Below, piece after piece: positions 34,712 to 46,884 of a DNA stretch of 64,000 nt; the stretch's first letter is position 1; every line of letters starts with the position of its first letter. This DNA comes from Turnera subulata (lineage: Eukaryota; Streptophyta; Magnoliopsida; Malpighiales; Passifloraceae). Position numbers and translations under genes: made by a program. The notes beneath the pieces were generated by a model, which did not search any database, was not told where the DNA came from, and was given only the letters and a program-made list of their open reading frames with translations. The stretch covers positions 29,309 to 93,308 of the forward strand of contig JAKUCV010002887.1 in the NCBI GenBank assembly GCA_028386065.3. The letters run 5' to 3'.

Positions 34712-37700
34712 TCAGTGAAGTACATCTTGACGAGCATAGTCCAGAAGAGAATGAGGAAAGTCCTCTATTACAACTGTTTCCTGGGAGCAAAATCTAGCTA
34801 ATTTAGCAGTTTCATGAGCTAGATAATTGGCAGTGCGTCTATTATGGGTATAGGAAATGGAGCGCAAATTGTTGCTTAGTTGTGGTACTTCAAGGAGTAA
34901 CAACCCAAAGTAGGTGTCCAGGGCTTGCGGGTGGAGGATAGCTTGGACAACAGAATAGCAGTCAGATTCAATGTCTATATCCATGAAGCCTAGGGAGGCT
35001 GCAGTTTGCAAGCCATAGATGATAGCTTGAAGTTCCGCTAATTCTTCAGTCAATTGTTGTGGTAAGCGTGTGTAAGCAAGGGCATGAATATCTCCATTTG
35101 CATCCCTGATAGCCACTCCCAAACCACAACCTGCATCCTCAAAACAACCAGCATCTACATTTACCTTGTATCTCCCCTCTGCTGGTGGACTCCATTTGGT
35201 GGGGGAAGGTTGGGATGGAGAGCCAGAGGGTGCTTTTTTCTGGAGGGACAAAGCCTCCTGGTAGCCATAGTACAGTCTGTTGGCCATATCCGCGACCTCT
35301 TGCTCAAGTAAAACTTCCGCTGGAAATGCAACCAATTGCGAGAATACCACATACACCACATTAGGACAACCCATCGTTCAACCTGGTTTGATCAAAGCTT
35401 TGCCATACATTGTGAAACCAGCTTCGGAATCCCTCCACAGGGTCTGTCAGTAGCGGGTCAGCTGCCTCTTTTTGCCAAATATTTCGGGTATAGTTACAGC
35501 CCAGGAAAATGTGCTCAGGGGTCTCAACATGTGAACGACATCTCTCACATGTGGGATCAATGGACAGGCCTCTATGACACAGATTGGACTTAGCCTGCAG
35601 GGAGTTTAAAAGAGTACGCCAAAGGAAATGTCTAACCTTACGAGGAATGTGAAGGGTCCATATTAGGGGCCAACAAATGTCATCAGTCCCGTCTCCACTA
35701 CTTGTACTAGCATTCTGAGCTTGGTGCTTGGAAAAGATTACATGGTAAGCGGACTTAACTGTAAAGTAGCCCTTTGGGTTGAAGCTCTAGAAACGGGTGT
35801 CTATAGTTGGAGTTCTACTGATCGGCAGTTGGAGGATTTGTTCAGCCTCAAAGGCTAGAAAGGTGTTTCTGATCAGGTCCTCATTCCACTGTCTGCTATC
35901 AGGTAGGAACAAATCGTTAACAGTGTAAAGATCATTGTTCACTAATTCGGGCTCCATAGTTTGCCTCCATTCTGTGTGAGAATCCAGCGGTCCTCCCATA
36001 TCCGAACTCTGTCCCCATTCCCGATTCTCCACCGTGATCCCTCCTCTATAATTTTTTGTGCGGCCAGTATGCTTCTTACCGTGTAGCTGACGGGTCCTTT
36101 GGGCTTAATTTGAAGCAAGCAGGCCCTTTTGCAGTACTTAGCTCTGAGCATTTTTGCAAGCATAGAAGATTCATTCTTGAGAAGGCGCCAGAGTTATTTG
36201 GCAAGGAGTGCTAGATTGAAACTGTGGAGGTTGCGGAAGCCCATCCCCCTAATCTTCTTTGGCCGACACATTTTCTTCCAACTTACCCATGCCATTTTCT
36301 TCTCCTCCTTTTGTTGACCCCACCAAAATCTCATAATGATGCTCTCCAAATCCTCACATAGTTCTTCGTGCAATAAGAAGCAACTCATGATGTATGTCAG
36401 AATTGACTGTGCGACGGCTTTGATGAGAACTTCCTTACCAGCAAAGGATAAGTCCTTTTCCTTCCAGCTCTTCAGTTTCTTCCAAATTCTCTCCTTTATT
36501 GACGAGAATACCTATTTTTTAGCTCTGCCAAGGACTGTTGGTAAACCTAGATACTTGTCATGTACCTCCACTGCCTTTACTTCCGTTCTTCGGAGAATGT
36601 GATCAATAATCGAATCTGGTGCATTGTGGCTAAATGAGATAGATGACTTATCAAAGTTTATTTGTTATCCTGAAGCTTCTTCATACTTGCGAATGATGGA
36701 GAGCAAATGGTCCATTTCAGTAGTAGTGGCTCGGGCAAAAAGGAGACTATCATCCGCAAAAAAGAGGTGGGATATGGCCGGTGAATCCTTTGAGATTTTA
36801 ATGCCATGTATATCACCATGTGCCTCCGCCTTGGTTTTCATCGCTGAAAAGCATTCTGCACATAGGAGAAAAAGGTAAGGCGATAGAGAGTCTCCTTGTC
36901 GGAGTCCCCTTGATGGGAGGAAAGTTGGAGAAGGGGTTCCATTAATAAGGAGTGAATAGGAAACACTCGTGACACATCTCATGATAAGTTGGACCCATGA
37001 ATCAGCAAAACCCATTTTTAACGTAGCTTTCTAAAGAAAAGGCCATTCTACACGGTCGTAGGCTTTGCTCACGTCAAGTTTAAGGGCTAAGTTGCTGATA
37101 CAGCCATTTTTCCTCTTCTTCATATAGTGAAAAATTCCAAAGGCTGCAAGGGCAATATCTGTGATAAGACGGCCGGGGACAAAAACACTTTGGTTCGGTG
37201 AGATGATGTGGGGAAGGACTGTTTTAAGGCGGTTGGCTATAGTCTTAGTCACCAATTTAAAGATCACGTTACAAAGACTTATAGGGCGAAATTGGGTTCG
37301 GATTTCCGGTTCTTTCACTTTTGGAATCAGTGCAACGTGGGTTTGGTTAAGGCAAGCTGGGTCTGCGTCATTATTTATGTCACGCCCCCGCTAAGCGCGA
37401 CCGGCCAGGTACCATGTGCACCCACTGTGTGCCACAAGGCACCCAAAGGCCTCTCATCAACACAACTAGAAGCTCGTCGCCTCTGCTTCGCGGGTTACCA
37501 ATCAATACATATGCAGCGTTGATGGAAGCGTACCAGCAAACAAATGCAAAGGCAGCAACAGTAATAAAAAGTATCAAAAACCATTAATAAAGACAACTCC
37601 ACTAATAGCATTAAACCAATGCTACGAAGGGGCACTAACTCCTACTACACAACAACAACCTCCTTGAACAAATAATACAATAATTTAGTTAAAGGAAACC

Positions 37701-40281
37701 GACTCGGCTACACCCATCGACCTACTACCCGTACTCTCATTCTCGCACCTCCAAGACAAGGGGAGGAAATGGGGGGGTGAGTCCACTGACTCAATAAGCA
37801 GGTGACCATACAAGCAACAACAATGATACACACAAGAGGCAACAACATCCAACAGCTTAACATCAATGCACCGTGATCAGCCCACGGGTAAGCTATCGTG
37901 AAGTTGTACTAAGCCTACCTGCGTGATCTGGTAGCCTTTACCAACATGTTACTCCTTAGCCCACAGCCACGGGAAGTGCTCGTGACTTGCTACCAAACCA
38001 CACACGGCGCCTAGTATAACCCCACCATCATCTCATATGACCAAGAAGCCCAGGGGCACTGCAGGGTCCATCATCAACATCAATATCATCTTATGCCAAT
38101 GTCATGGATGCATATGTAATGCATGAAATGCACAGCCCGATTATCGGACTCGTCAACAAGCCAAGGCATCATCATCTTATCATCAACTTTGCACCATTGG
38201 TGCCATCAAATAGCATATTGGGTCATCAACCAACAAGCTAGCACCATCAACCATCACATTATGGCAACCAAACTTACCAAACCATTAGACACATCAACCA
38301 AGCCATTAGGCACATCAAAGCAATCCAATCCTTCTATTTAGAACCCTTAGACATCTAGGGTTCCTACTGCCCTGTCACAAACATACAAATAGACATCATA
38401 ACTCAATCATAGTGACCATAGAATATAAACCACAAACCAACCTTACAGAGGCTCGGGTAGAATTTGCCCTGCAGCAGCAGAAATTTCACTGAGCTTAAAC
38501 ACGCACCTACAGGCCGAACCAGCCTTGGTCATAAACATAGAGGTTCTAGCCCTGCATCTTATCTTTCCAGAGTCACTAAAAACACCCAAATACAAAGTCT
38601 GTAGCTCTAGATATGGCTCAGACACCAACTCGGGGTCAAGCAGCAGAACTGCTGCGGACCAGTCCCCTTTCAAAGAACATAACTCGCTCCTTTCAGCTCC
38701 AAACCCCACATAAACGGTGCCATATGAAAGATATGGGTGTTAGCTAACTATGGCCTTTGGTTTCACTCAATGCCAACTGGTGGTTTGGCCGGAATCACTA
38801 TTTTAGTGAGCATGGGTCATTCTGCCCGAGAGCAGAACCACCCAAGCCTCACCTCTCTACCTCTCTCCTTTTCCTCTCTTTCCCCTCTCTTTCTCTACAC
38901 GAATTGCATCTGGAACAAATGAGTAAGAGGTGCCTGCTTCACCCCTTTAAAGCATAGGCAAGTAGGTGAGTTAGCTCCCACTTGCCACCTCTTGCCTAAG
39001 TGTTGCCACTTGCACAAGCACGTGCCACCTCGTGCTTGTTTTCCTACCAATTGAACCATGACACTCATCCTACTAGCTTGCACACCAAGCACCTTCAGCT
39101 GCATATTCCTGAGCCACGATTTGGCCAATCGCACACTCGGGCACCATCGGGCCTAATTGTGCACCAACGGGCATACCGATGCCCTGGTTGTGCACCATTT
39201 CGCACCAAATCGAGCCAACCGATAAACCCTTTGGCCAATTGTGCCTCCAATACACCCATTACACCACATAATCATATTTCCATCATAATCCATCATTAAT
39301 CATTATTTTTCGACCATTAAGATGAATCGAGCACTCGGAACACCAAATTAGGCCAACCGTGCCATCGGATCACCACGAACCTACTTGTGTGCACTAGGTC
39401 GAGCCTATGCTAACCATCTCATCTCAATCTGACATCAACACATATCACCAAGCCATAGCCTAACCTATACCAACATTTACACCAAGAATATGAACATCCC
39501 TCACAAACTCCCGAATATGGTATCCAACCTACACGAACGTCCTGGGAGGACAAGCAACGCCCGACTCTCTTCAAGTAAATACTTCTCTATATTCTAGGGT
39601 GTACCTGGGGTGTCACAATTTAAGATATTCAAAACAGTGGACAGTACATCAGACTTAACAATATGCCAATAGTGTTGAAAAAAGAGGGCGGGCATACCAT
39701 CAGGGCCTGGGGCTTTGGTTGGGTGCATCTGCTGAAGCGTCGTCTCCACCTCAGCTTCAGTAAAGTGCCTTGTGAGGTTCTGGTTCATCTCAGGACTGAT
39801 ACGAGTATGGACACACTCCAGTACAGCTTCTGTGTTGACTGCCGGTGTAGAAGTGAATAAGCCTTGAAATTATGTCTTCAGGATACCCTCGATCTGACCC
39901 CTATTGCGCACCCACACCCCCATTTGCATATTTAAGCTTAGATATGTGGTTGTGTTTGCGTCTGTTGGAGGCTTTATTGTGAAAGAAGCTTGTGTTCTTA
40001 TCCCCTTCTTATAGCCAGCTAATACGGGAACATTGTTGCCATAGAGTTTCTTCTGCAGTCGCCAAATCCTCAACACTATCCTCTATAGATTTTTGCTGCT
40101 GATAATTAACTATCCCGGTAGGGAGTTTTTGCAACTCGTCCAGCTGCTTCCTCAGTTTGGATAGTTGTGCCCGAACATTGCCGAAAGAGTGATAATGCCA
40201 TTGTTGGAGCTGCTTACCACAATGCTCTATTTTGGATGACATTTCAGCAGAATGTAGATTAGAGAAAGCCTGGGGTTGCAA
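34712..40281 (-). pseudogene. LINE ORF2 remnants (linker, RT, zf-RVT, RNase H)
   Basis: Frames read from right to left: coiled linker (40281-40009); RT start VETTLQQMHPTKAPGPDGMP (39788-39623, cut by the solo LTR after VLNILN); RT resumed as NNDADPACLNQTHVAL, FRPISLCNVIFKLVTKTIAN (about 37373-37031); GLRQGDSLSPYLFLLCAE and catalytic FFADDSLLFARA (37015-36665); then a TAA after [21 protein letters not shown] (36388-36194); RNase H VNVDAGCFEDAGCGLGVA, ESDCYSVVQAI, ANYLAHETAKL (35374-34712). The breaks between pieces are frameshifts and stops. Confidence 0.88.
37378..39617 (-). mobile_element. Solo LTR inserted in the LINE reverse transcriptase
   Basis: 2240 bases with TG/CA ends (TGTCACGCCCCC at left, GGGGTGTCACA at right) and a 5-bp target duplication ATTTA at 37373-37377 and 39618-39622. 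Removing one copy restores the RT frame VLNILN-NDADPACLN. Read on minus it starts TGTGACACCCC, a common gypsy LTR start. No primer-binding site, polypurine tract or coding sequence lies inside, so a single LTR left by recombination is the best reading. A GGGGGTGAGTCCACTGACTC block resembles one in the LTR at 25588-26580 in inverse orientation. Confidence 0.8.
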
Positions 40282-40498
40282 TAGTTGAGGCCAAGGGCAG
40301 GGTGGTGGCAGTAGAACGGTGGGATGCAGTGATGGTCTCCGATGGCCTAGTGGCGGTAGGTAAGGAGTGATCCGGCAGTGATGTCTTTGCTTGGAGTTGG
40401 TGGGTGTCTGTTATGGTCTGGGATAAGAGAGGGGAGATTGTCGTTGTGGTGGAGGTATGGGGAGGTAAGGGGCTTGGGGCGGGAGAGTAGGTGGTGGG

Positions 40499-41659
40499 CT
40501 AGAGGATGTCAGTGGGCCTGGTGTGTTCAAGGGTGTGGGTTGGACCAAGTGTTGAGGGTATAAGGCTGTAGGTTAGAGTGAGTGGGTCCAATCGGTTAGG
40601 GTGAGTATTATTGGTATGGGCGGGCTGTGGAGTATGTTGGGTAAGGCTTTGGTTCTCACTTGGTCCAAGAATGGAAGTTTGATTCTTAGTACCTGATTTG
40701 CCGCCAAAACATGCTCCTTTGTAATTACTCTTTCCTCTGTCTGGGGCTGACTCTAAGGATGCAAATTGCTCCGTTAACTCCGTGACTGTCTCATTAATCG
40801 GTTTTCCTTTTTGGGTTTGAGTCTTGGTACGGCTCATCAGCAGGTGATTTGGGGTATCCTTTTCCTGTAGATCCTTCCTTTCGGTGACCGGTGAGAGGCG
40901 GAGCTTTTGACACGGACAATTTCTGCAGAACGGTGGCGCCCGGATTTCCTCATTGTATCGAAGTTGTGGTTCCTCCTTTTTGTCGTCATCGGAGCCATAA
41001 GTGCAATCCTTCATTGTGTGACCCAGCCAACCACATACTAAGCAAAAATTGGGAAGGCCTTCATACTTAAAAAGAACATAGAAAGGCTCCCCCTGTGGAA
41101 GAGAAATTGATAGCGACCTGCGGAGGGGTTGGCCCAAATCAATCAAAACTCTGACTTGAAGAAACGTTTCCATATCCCATCCCTCTTCTTCATAAACCCC
41201 CATAAGGAATCCCTTCTTCTTCCCAATCATCATCGTAATTTTTGGGTCAATATATTGGAAAGGGAGATCGTGTATCTGTATCCAGAAAGGGGTTTGGAAT
41301 AGTTCATTTTCTGACGGCTGTTCCGAACCTTCAACTGGATGCAGTACCAAGACATGGCGATCAAAGTGCCATAGTTCCCCATCTAGGACCTTCTTCTTGT
41401 CTCTCTTATCGGTAAACTTGAACATGAATAAATTCTTTGCTAGTTCACTGATCTGGAGATCCTTCTTGACTGCCCATAGCGATGCCATCGTTTGCATAAA
41501 AGCCCTCCCATTAAAACCTCGTCCAGACCAGAGCTTTCCAACCAGAATCAAAGTGCGTTTGGGTGCACATAGGGTAGGTGTGTGCAGGGGTAGGACGAGG
41601 GTATCTTCATCCCCTTCTTGGTTGGTATGGCCTTGTCCATTCACTTCTACACCTGCCAT
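40499..41659 (-). CDS. LINE ORF1, DUF4283 domain and CCHC knuckle
   Basis: Open for 386 residues from the ATG at 41659 (MAGVEVNGQG). A DUF4283 region (LVGKLWSGRGFNGRAFMQT, then ELWHFDRHVLVLHPV and PFWIQIHDLPFQY) is followed by a knuckle CLVCGWLGHTMKDC and a low-complexity Pro/Thr tail. In plant LINEs this protein binds the element RNA. An upstream in-frame ATG at 41776 adds a hydrophobic stretch that does not fit the family. The ORF is open although the rest of the LINE is broken. Confidence 0.85.
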   Translation of the reverse strand: MAGVEVNGQGHTNQEGDEDTLVLPLHTPTLCAPKRTLILVGKLWSGRGFNGRAFMQTMASLWAVKKDLQISELAKNLFMFKFTDKRDKKKVLDGELWHFDRHVLVLHPVEGSEQPSENELFQTPFWIQIHDLPFQYIDPKITMMIGKKKGFLMGVYEEEGWDMETFLQVRVLIDLGQPLRRSLSISLPQGEPFYVLFKYEGLPNFCLVCGWLGHTMKDCTYGSDDDKKEEPQLRYNEEIRAPPFCRNCPCQKLRLSPVTERKDLQEKDTPNHLLMSRTKTQTQKGKPINETVTELTEQFASLESAPDRGKSNYKGACFGGKSGTKNQTSILGPSENQSLTQHTPQPAHTNNTHPNRLDPLTLTYSLIPSTLGPTHTLEHTRPTDIL

Positions 41660-41892
41660 GGTGGAAACAAAGAGAAAGCAATGGAAAAGATAGCGAAAAC
41701 AAGAATAATAGCACAGAAAACCAGTACCAGACTGGACGATACTCGAATAAGTCGAGACGATCAACCTGTAGATCACAAGACAAAAACCTCTACTCGGGGG
41801 AGAAGGGCTCTAGAGATGAGACTCGAGAGAAAACCTAAACCCTAGGAGAGGACTCTAGAGTACAAGGCCCTTTTAACAATTCTATTTAATTT

Positions 41893-42749
41893 AGTTTAGT
41901 TAGGAAACTATCTAGTAGTGTTTTGGTGAATTTTTATGAAAACAATAGGTGGATATGTTAAAGGTTATTAGGAATTTAAATACTAATCTTGACTAATTAA
42001 GAAAACTAAAACCTTATTAAATTAGAATTCTTACAAAACTACACAAACAAATATATAGGGGAGTAACAAACTAAGGAAGGTGATAAAATATAACACAATC
42101 CAAATTAAAATATAAATCTAAAATTCACATTCCTAATCAAAACACTAATCATATATTTTAACTGTTATAATAATACTTTTTCCAAAAATCTAGTGTAGTC
42201 ACATGCCTACAGTGACTACATGTTGGACCCGTCACTGATGGTCGGCCCGCATGGTTGAGCTGGGACAAGGTCGGTGGATGAGGAGAAGCAACATCAATAA
42301 AATCGGGTTTTGTAAAAATTAAAACTAAAATATTGGATTATTAGATTGGGCTTTGTTATATGGGTTGAATGAATATCTATTATCCAAATCATATATACCC
42401 ATAATTTTGCGGATTAAGTGGGAATAATTATTCATTTGGACCTAAATAAAAGTTACACTCACCAAACCATAACTAAATACCCATAACTAAGTAACTTACT
42501 GAATATCTGTCCATTTCACAACTCACCATAAATAGTATTGGTTTAGCCGTTGAGGGCCAAAAGCAAACCTGCAAAACTTACCTTTTGCATTGTACAATTT
42601 TTGCACAGACCCCACAAGATCAAACCCTTTTACAGGTGATGGATCGAAAAGGTGACACACTTTACGTCGCACATCATTACCTTTTCCTTGGAAAATAAAA
42701 TCCATCTCATCAAAGTTCGCTTTATATAAACAACAAAAACGCCGAGACT
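41893..42749. other. Intergenic; left copy of an old duplication at about 42240-42700
   Basis: AT-rich, no gene. From GCCCGCATGG at about 42247 onward the bases match 46885-47330 with many small differences (ACTAAAATATTGGAT, GACCTAAATAAAA, CCCCACAAGATCA and others). Confidence 0.6.
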
Positions 42750-42766
42750 AGATACTAGAGAATAGA

Positions 42767-45251
42767 ACAGGCCTAACCTCTAACTTCTACAGTACCAAAC
42801 TCTCTCAACCCCTGACTTCTATAGTGCCAAACAGAAAAACGAAACCATTTCCCGATCAAGAACGGGTCTTCTCCAGCGAGGCCAAGTATGGCATGAGGAG
42901 GTAGATCCCTCCCCGTGTGAAGCCTCGCGACCGGACCTCCCCATCAAGCCTGAATAGTGAAGATCTCACCTCAGCCGTCCGGTTTTGCAGAAGACCGGGT
43001 CCCCACACGCCGTGCCTCCAGCGCGCGTGCCGCCTCCTGTCACCAGCACTTCGGTCGCCGCGGCCATGCTGCGTGCCACCGGAGGGCATGGAGTCCGATG
43101 CTGACTCTGATTGCAGCACTTACCGCCAACCGATATCCACCAGCAGCCCCATCCAACGGAGACGCTCCCGATCGCGTGACCGTGGAGCTGCTCCCCCCAC
43201 CACTGGCGACCGATGGCAACCGTCGCCTCCCTCTCCTCCTCGGGCAACGTTGCAGCAACCTACCCCCTACCCATGGTGGTCTCCAGCCCCACACCGTCTC
43301 CACCGTGCCGGCAGGCGAGGTCACCACCACCGCCACTACCATGCACGTTGAAGCCCAAAATCCACAGGCACAAATGGTGGTGCCACCTCCTCCCTCTGAG
43401 CCGGCCGCACCAGACACCACCAGCACGCCCCCACCACCCTATCTGGCCGACCAAAACCCCGACACTGTGGACACCGATGTTCTCATGGAAGGTGTACGCC
43501 CTTCTTACTGGGACTCACTTTTTGGAGGAGCTAATCCTCTATACCAAGCGGATCCCTGGAAAGTCGAAGGCGAAGCCGAATTTGAGGATGGCGATTTGTT
43601 TGTTTCTCATACAAATAGAGTGGCAAATCTCGAACTATCCGATCCATTCAAAGCTCGCCTAGATAAGCCCTGGGAAAATGCTGTGATAGTTAAATTGTTC
43701 GGACGCCCGATTGGTTTCAAAGCGCTGCATACTAATTTGGAGACTCTTTGGAAACCAACTAGACCATTCAAGAACGTCGACCTGGAAAACAACTTCTATG
43801 TGGTGCGGTTCTGGGAAGGCAAGGATTACCTTCACGCCTTAACCGATGGACCCTGGCTCATATACCGTAGTGTGCTTAGTGTCCAACCCTGGACACCCAA
43901 CTTCCGAGCGTCCACCGGCAAGAATGAGTCGATAGTGACGTGGATCCAATTTCCCGACTTCCCCACCAACCGCTACCACTCCAGGATCCTCCGACAACTC
44001 GGGAACATGGTGGGGAGAACAGTCAGACTCGACGGTAATTCCTCTAATCCTAGTAGAGCAAAATTTGCTAGAATTGCTGTATATCTTGATTTGACAAAGC
44101 CACTGCTGGGTACAGTACACCTTGAAGGTGAGCCCTTGAAGGCAAGCTATGAAGGCTTGCCCGATATCTGTTATGTGTGTGGAAAACTTGACCACAATGT
44201 GTTAGGTTGTCCGGCTGCTCCGCATTCACAGGATGAGGCAACAGCGCCCCCACCTACAGCTTTTATGGCAACTGGGAGGCCGGCTGCCATGTCCAGTGAC
44301 GGACGAGGTGCATGGATGAATGCGTCAAGCTTTTCGAGGCGTCCACCCCGACGTCAATTCACTGGCACTCCAGTTCCCCCATTGCCCCACAACCCTGGCC
44401 GTCCATCCAACCGATTTCATCTTCTGAACAATGATAGGCCTGATGATCATGAGCCGGTCGTCCTCCCAACCTTGATGCACCTCCCCTACATACACCAACC
44501 TTACATAACGTCCTGCCAAAGGTGACCTCAGTTCCGGATCCTCCCCCGCTACCACCACATTCCATTGACCACCAAACCCCTCCTGAACAACCCCCTGATT
44601 TACCTACATTTCAGGACTTCCTCGAGGAGGGGTCGATTAAGAAATCCAAAAGCAAACTCCACAACCGAATCTAGAAACAATCCACGAAGAAATCAACCAG
44701 TGAAAATTCCCAAACTCACAAAGGAAAACTCCAAAAGACAAACCCTTAGAGATGTATCCAATGCCCAACTCTTCTCGTCTACTCTTGATATCACCGAACC
44801 TAATCCCTCTTCAGCAACTGCCGCAACTACTTACCCAGTCGTCTCCTCGAACTTTACCCAAACCGCCCCCCTCCCCCGACCTCGTAGACCACAAAACCAT
44901 ACAGCTGTGGTCTTGGGAGAAGAGTGCCACCGTATGATCTTCTCCCCCGGTGCGTCCAGCTCCACTATGGACGTGGACCGGCGGACAGTTCCTCCCCAAC
45001 CTCATTGGTCGATCTTATCTTCCCGGACTTGGATGTTATCCATATCAGTTTCATCTCAGCCAGTTTTTCTAAGCCTGCTTCAGTTTTAATATGTTCGGGA
45101 CTTTGATCCCTTGTCCTGTATCGTCTTATTATGTTTATTATGCTTATCATGTTTTTTGTATAAGATATAAGTCGACTTGAGTTACTGACTTCTAATCATG
45201 TATTGAGCTAACGTATATTCTTAATATACTTCCCGGTTCACACAAAAAAAA
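42767..45251 (+). mobile_element. LINE derivative with ORF1 and tail but no RT
   Basis: Flanked by AGATACTAGAGAATAGA at 42750-42766 and 45252-45268, with an A run (about 45244-45252) at the right end. It has a 5' leader, ORF1 and a 3' region ending in CCCGGTTCACACAAAA. No endonuclease, reverse transcriptase or RNase H motif is present in any frame; the 2.5-kb length leaves no room for ORF2. It must have been mobilised by another LINE's enzymes or have lost ORF2 before insertion. Confidence 0.85.
43098..44525 (+). CDS. LINE ORF1 (DUF4283 and CCHC knuckle) of the RT-less element
   Basis: 475 residues from the first in-frame ATG at 43098; the frame is open further upstream to 42957 without an ATG. 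A Pro-rich N-terminus is followed by DUF4283 (AVIVKLFGRPIGFKALHTNL, FYVVRFWEGKDYLHALTDGP, WIQFPDFPTNRYH) and the knuckle CYVCGKLDHNVLGC, then a basic tail. It ends at TGA 44523-44525. From 44530 another frame continues a Pro-rich acidic piece (QTPPEQPPDLPTFQDFLEEG), so a frameshift may have shortened the protein. Nucleic-acid binding is inferred from the family. Confidence 0.8.
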   Translation: MLTLIAALTANRYPPAAPSNGDAPDRVTVELLPPPLATDGNRRLPLLLGQRCSNLPPTHGGLQPHTVSTVPAGEVTTTATTMHVEAQNPQAQMVVPPPPSEPAAPDTTSTPPPPYLADQNPDTVDTDVLMEGVRPSYWDSLFGGANPLYQADPWKVEGEAEFEDGDLFVSHTNRVANLELSDPFKARLDKPWENAVIVKLFGRPIGFKALHTNLETLWKPTRPFKNVDLENNFYVVRFWEGKDYLHALTDGPWLIYRSVLSVQPWTPNFRASTGKNESIVTWIQFPDFPTNRYHSRILRQLGNMVGRTVRLDGNSSNPSRAKFARIAVYLDLTKPLLGTVHLEGEPLKASYEGLPDICYVCGKLDHNVLGCPAAPHSQDEATAPPPTAFMATGRPAAMSSDGRGAWMNASSFSRRPPRRQFTGTPVPPLPHNPGRPSNRFHLLNNDRPDDHEPVVLPTLMHLPYIHQPYITSCQR

Positions 45252-45268
45252 AGATACTAGAGAATAGA

Positions 45269-46884
45269 GATAGAACCAACGATTGATAAATGGGACACTG
45301 TTTTTCCATGTCTAAAAGATTAAAGATTAGTATTAAATGGCCGGGGCCCCACATGATCAAACCTGATCAATTTAAAAACAAACCTCTCTTTTCCTAGCTA
45401 GTTACGGAAAAAAGAAAAATTTAGCAAAATTCAACAAAAGCAAATCTCCTTGATATCCTCTACTCATATAGTTTATGTTTATGCCATTTTTCTTTTGGGG
45501 GTTTTTATGGCAGAAAATTGCTCTAGGCTTTGTTGTGCGATGGTTTTCTTAACCACCTGAATTCAAATTTTTTTTTAGACTATTCACCACCCGAATTCTA
45601 TAATTCATTGAATTAGACTGATATGTTAAAGAAAAAAATAGGTTTCGGTCAACAAATAACGTCAGGTGGCCAATTGCAAAGTTTGGGAAAAAATCATGCA
45701 ATAATGAAAGCCTTGCCTCCAATTCTTTGGTCACCGCTCTCTCCCTTGCATTTCACTTCACTTACTTTACTCCTACCAAAAACTGTACAACCTACCACAC
45801 CATTTTCCCCAATGATTCCCGCCAAGCCAATTCTAGTGTATATACAAAGCATGAGTAACCTCACTCATAAAATTGGTGAGATAGACTACAGATTTTCCTA
45901 ATTGAAGTTTGAAACCATAGAAATGGGAGGGATGGGCCCTTGAAGAGAAGACAGACTACTCTAAAAATTATGCTCTCAATACTGTTAAAATTAAAGATAA
46001 ATTAGAGCGAGATTGGGTGTCGAGTCACGAATGAGATTAGTCTGGCTTGTCGAGCTGGGATACTCATTAGTATCATCAAAAAAAAAAACAGCCAGTGGCA
46101 TTGAAATGGAAAAATAACAACAATAAATTGGTTTAGCTTGAAATGATTAGCTTTTAGTTATGAGAAAACAGGAAAAAAATGTAGAAAGAATCAATCATGA
46201 ACAATAGATTAAGACTTAAATGATACAATTTGTTAGGCTCGATTAGGTTGCAAACCTTTTTTTATGCTAAAAAAAAAAAAACATAATGGGCTACCCAAGC
46301 TGAGTTCTAATTTTCGTAGAGCCTATATCGAATAACTACGGAATAGCTTTATTGGGCTACACCCTCCTTTACAAACATAATGATCAAGTTATTGTGTATA
46401 ATTGAAACTCAAAAGTACACAACACACACATACAACACTCTATTTTTTCAAATTCCTAGGTCGACTTTCAGAATTTACAGTAATTTATGAATTTCTTCCC
46501 TTTTTTCTTTTCTTTATGCAAAAATTAAACAATTTGGTAATTTCTATTATTAGTATGAGCAACTTTGCTTGTGCCTTACCAACCACTGACCCCGACATCG
46601 ATTCCGACCACGACCCTCGCCTGGACCTTGAGACCATAAAATGTGATGCTCTCCTTTGACCCTGACCCTATCGTCATCCTGGCACAGCCACGTCGTTTCT
46701 CCTTGTCTGCCGATCCAGCTTAGTCCAAGCGGGCCCACTTGGGTCGAGCTGTGCATTAAGTTGTGGACCCACTCAGACTGGGTCGATCTAGCCCACTGGA
46801 TTGGGTTGGGTCGGGCCCAAACCATCCAATATCAATTTGGACCGGGCTGCATGATCAGGCCATCTAGCCCATACAGGCCCATAT
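45269..46884. other. Intergenic, no gene recognised
   Basis: AT-rich with several A or T runs. An A12 run after CATTAGTATCATC at about 46070-46091 may be a retroposon tail, but neither its 5' end nor a target duplication could be set. Confidence 0.5.

Larger units (their letters stand above)
34671..41873 (-). mobile_element. LINE (L1-type, with RNase H), target duplication 19 bp
   Basis: Flanked by TAACAATTCTATTTAATTT at 34652-34670 and 41874-41892. The 3' end is marked by a T run on + (A tail on -) at the left. Minus-strand order: ORF1 (41659-40499), ORF2 remnants (40281-34712). A solo LTR of 2240 bases sits inside the RT, so the LINE itself is about 5 kb. The endonuclease part of ORF2 is absent between 40499 and 40281, and ORF2 has several frameshifts. 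A defective copy with both ends intact. Confidence 0.92.

Noticed and set aside
37380..39300. Several 60-100 codon frames in the solo LTR
   Set aside because: No family motif, compositional bias from repeats, overlapping on both strands.
46010..46091. A run after CATTAGTATCATC as a SINE/LINE tail
   Set aside because: No upstream promoter boxes, coding sequence or target duplication could be found.
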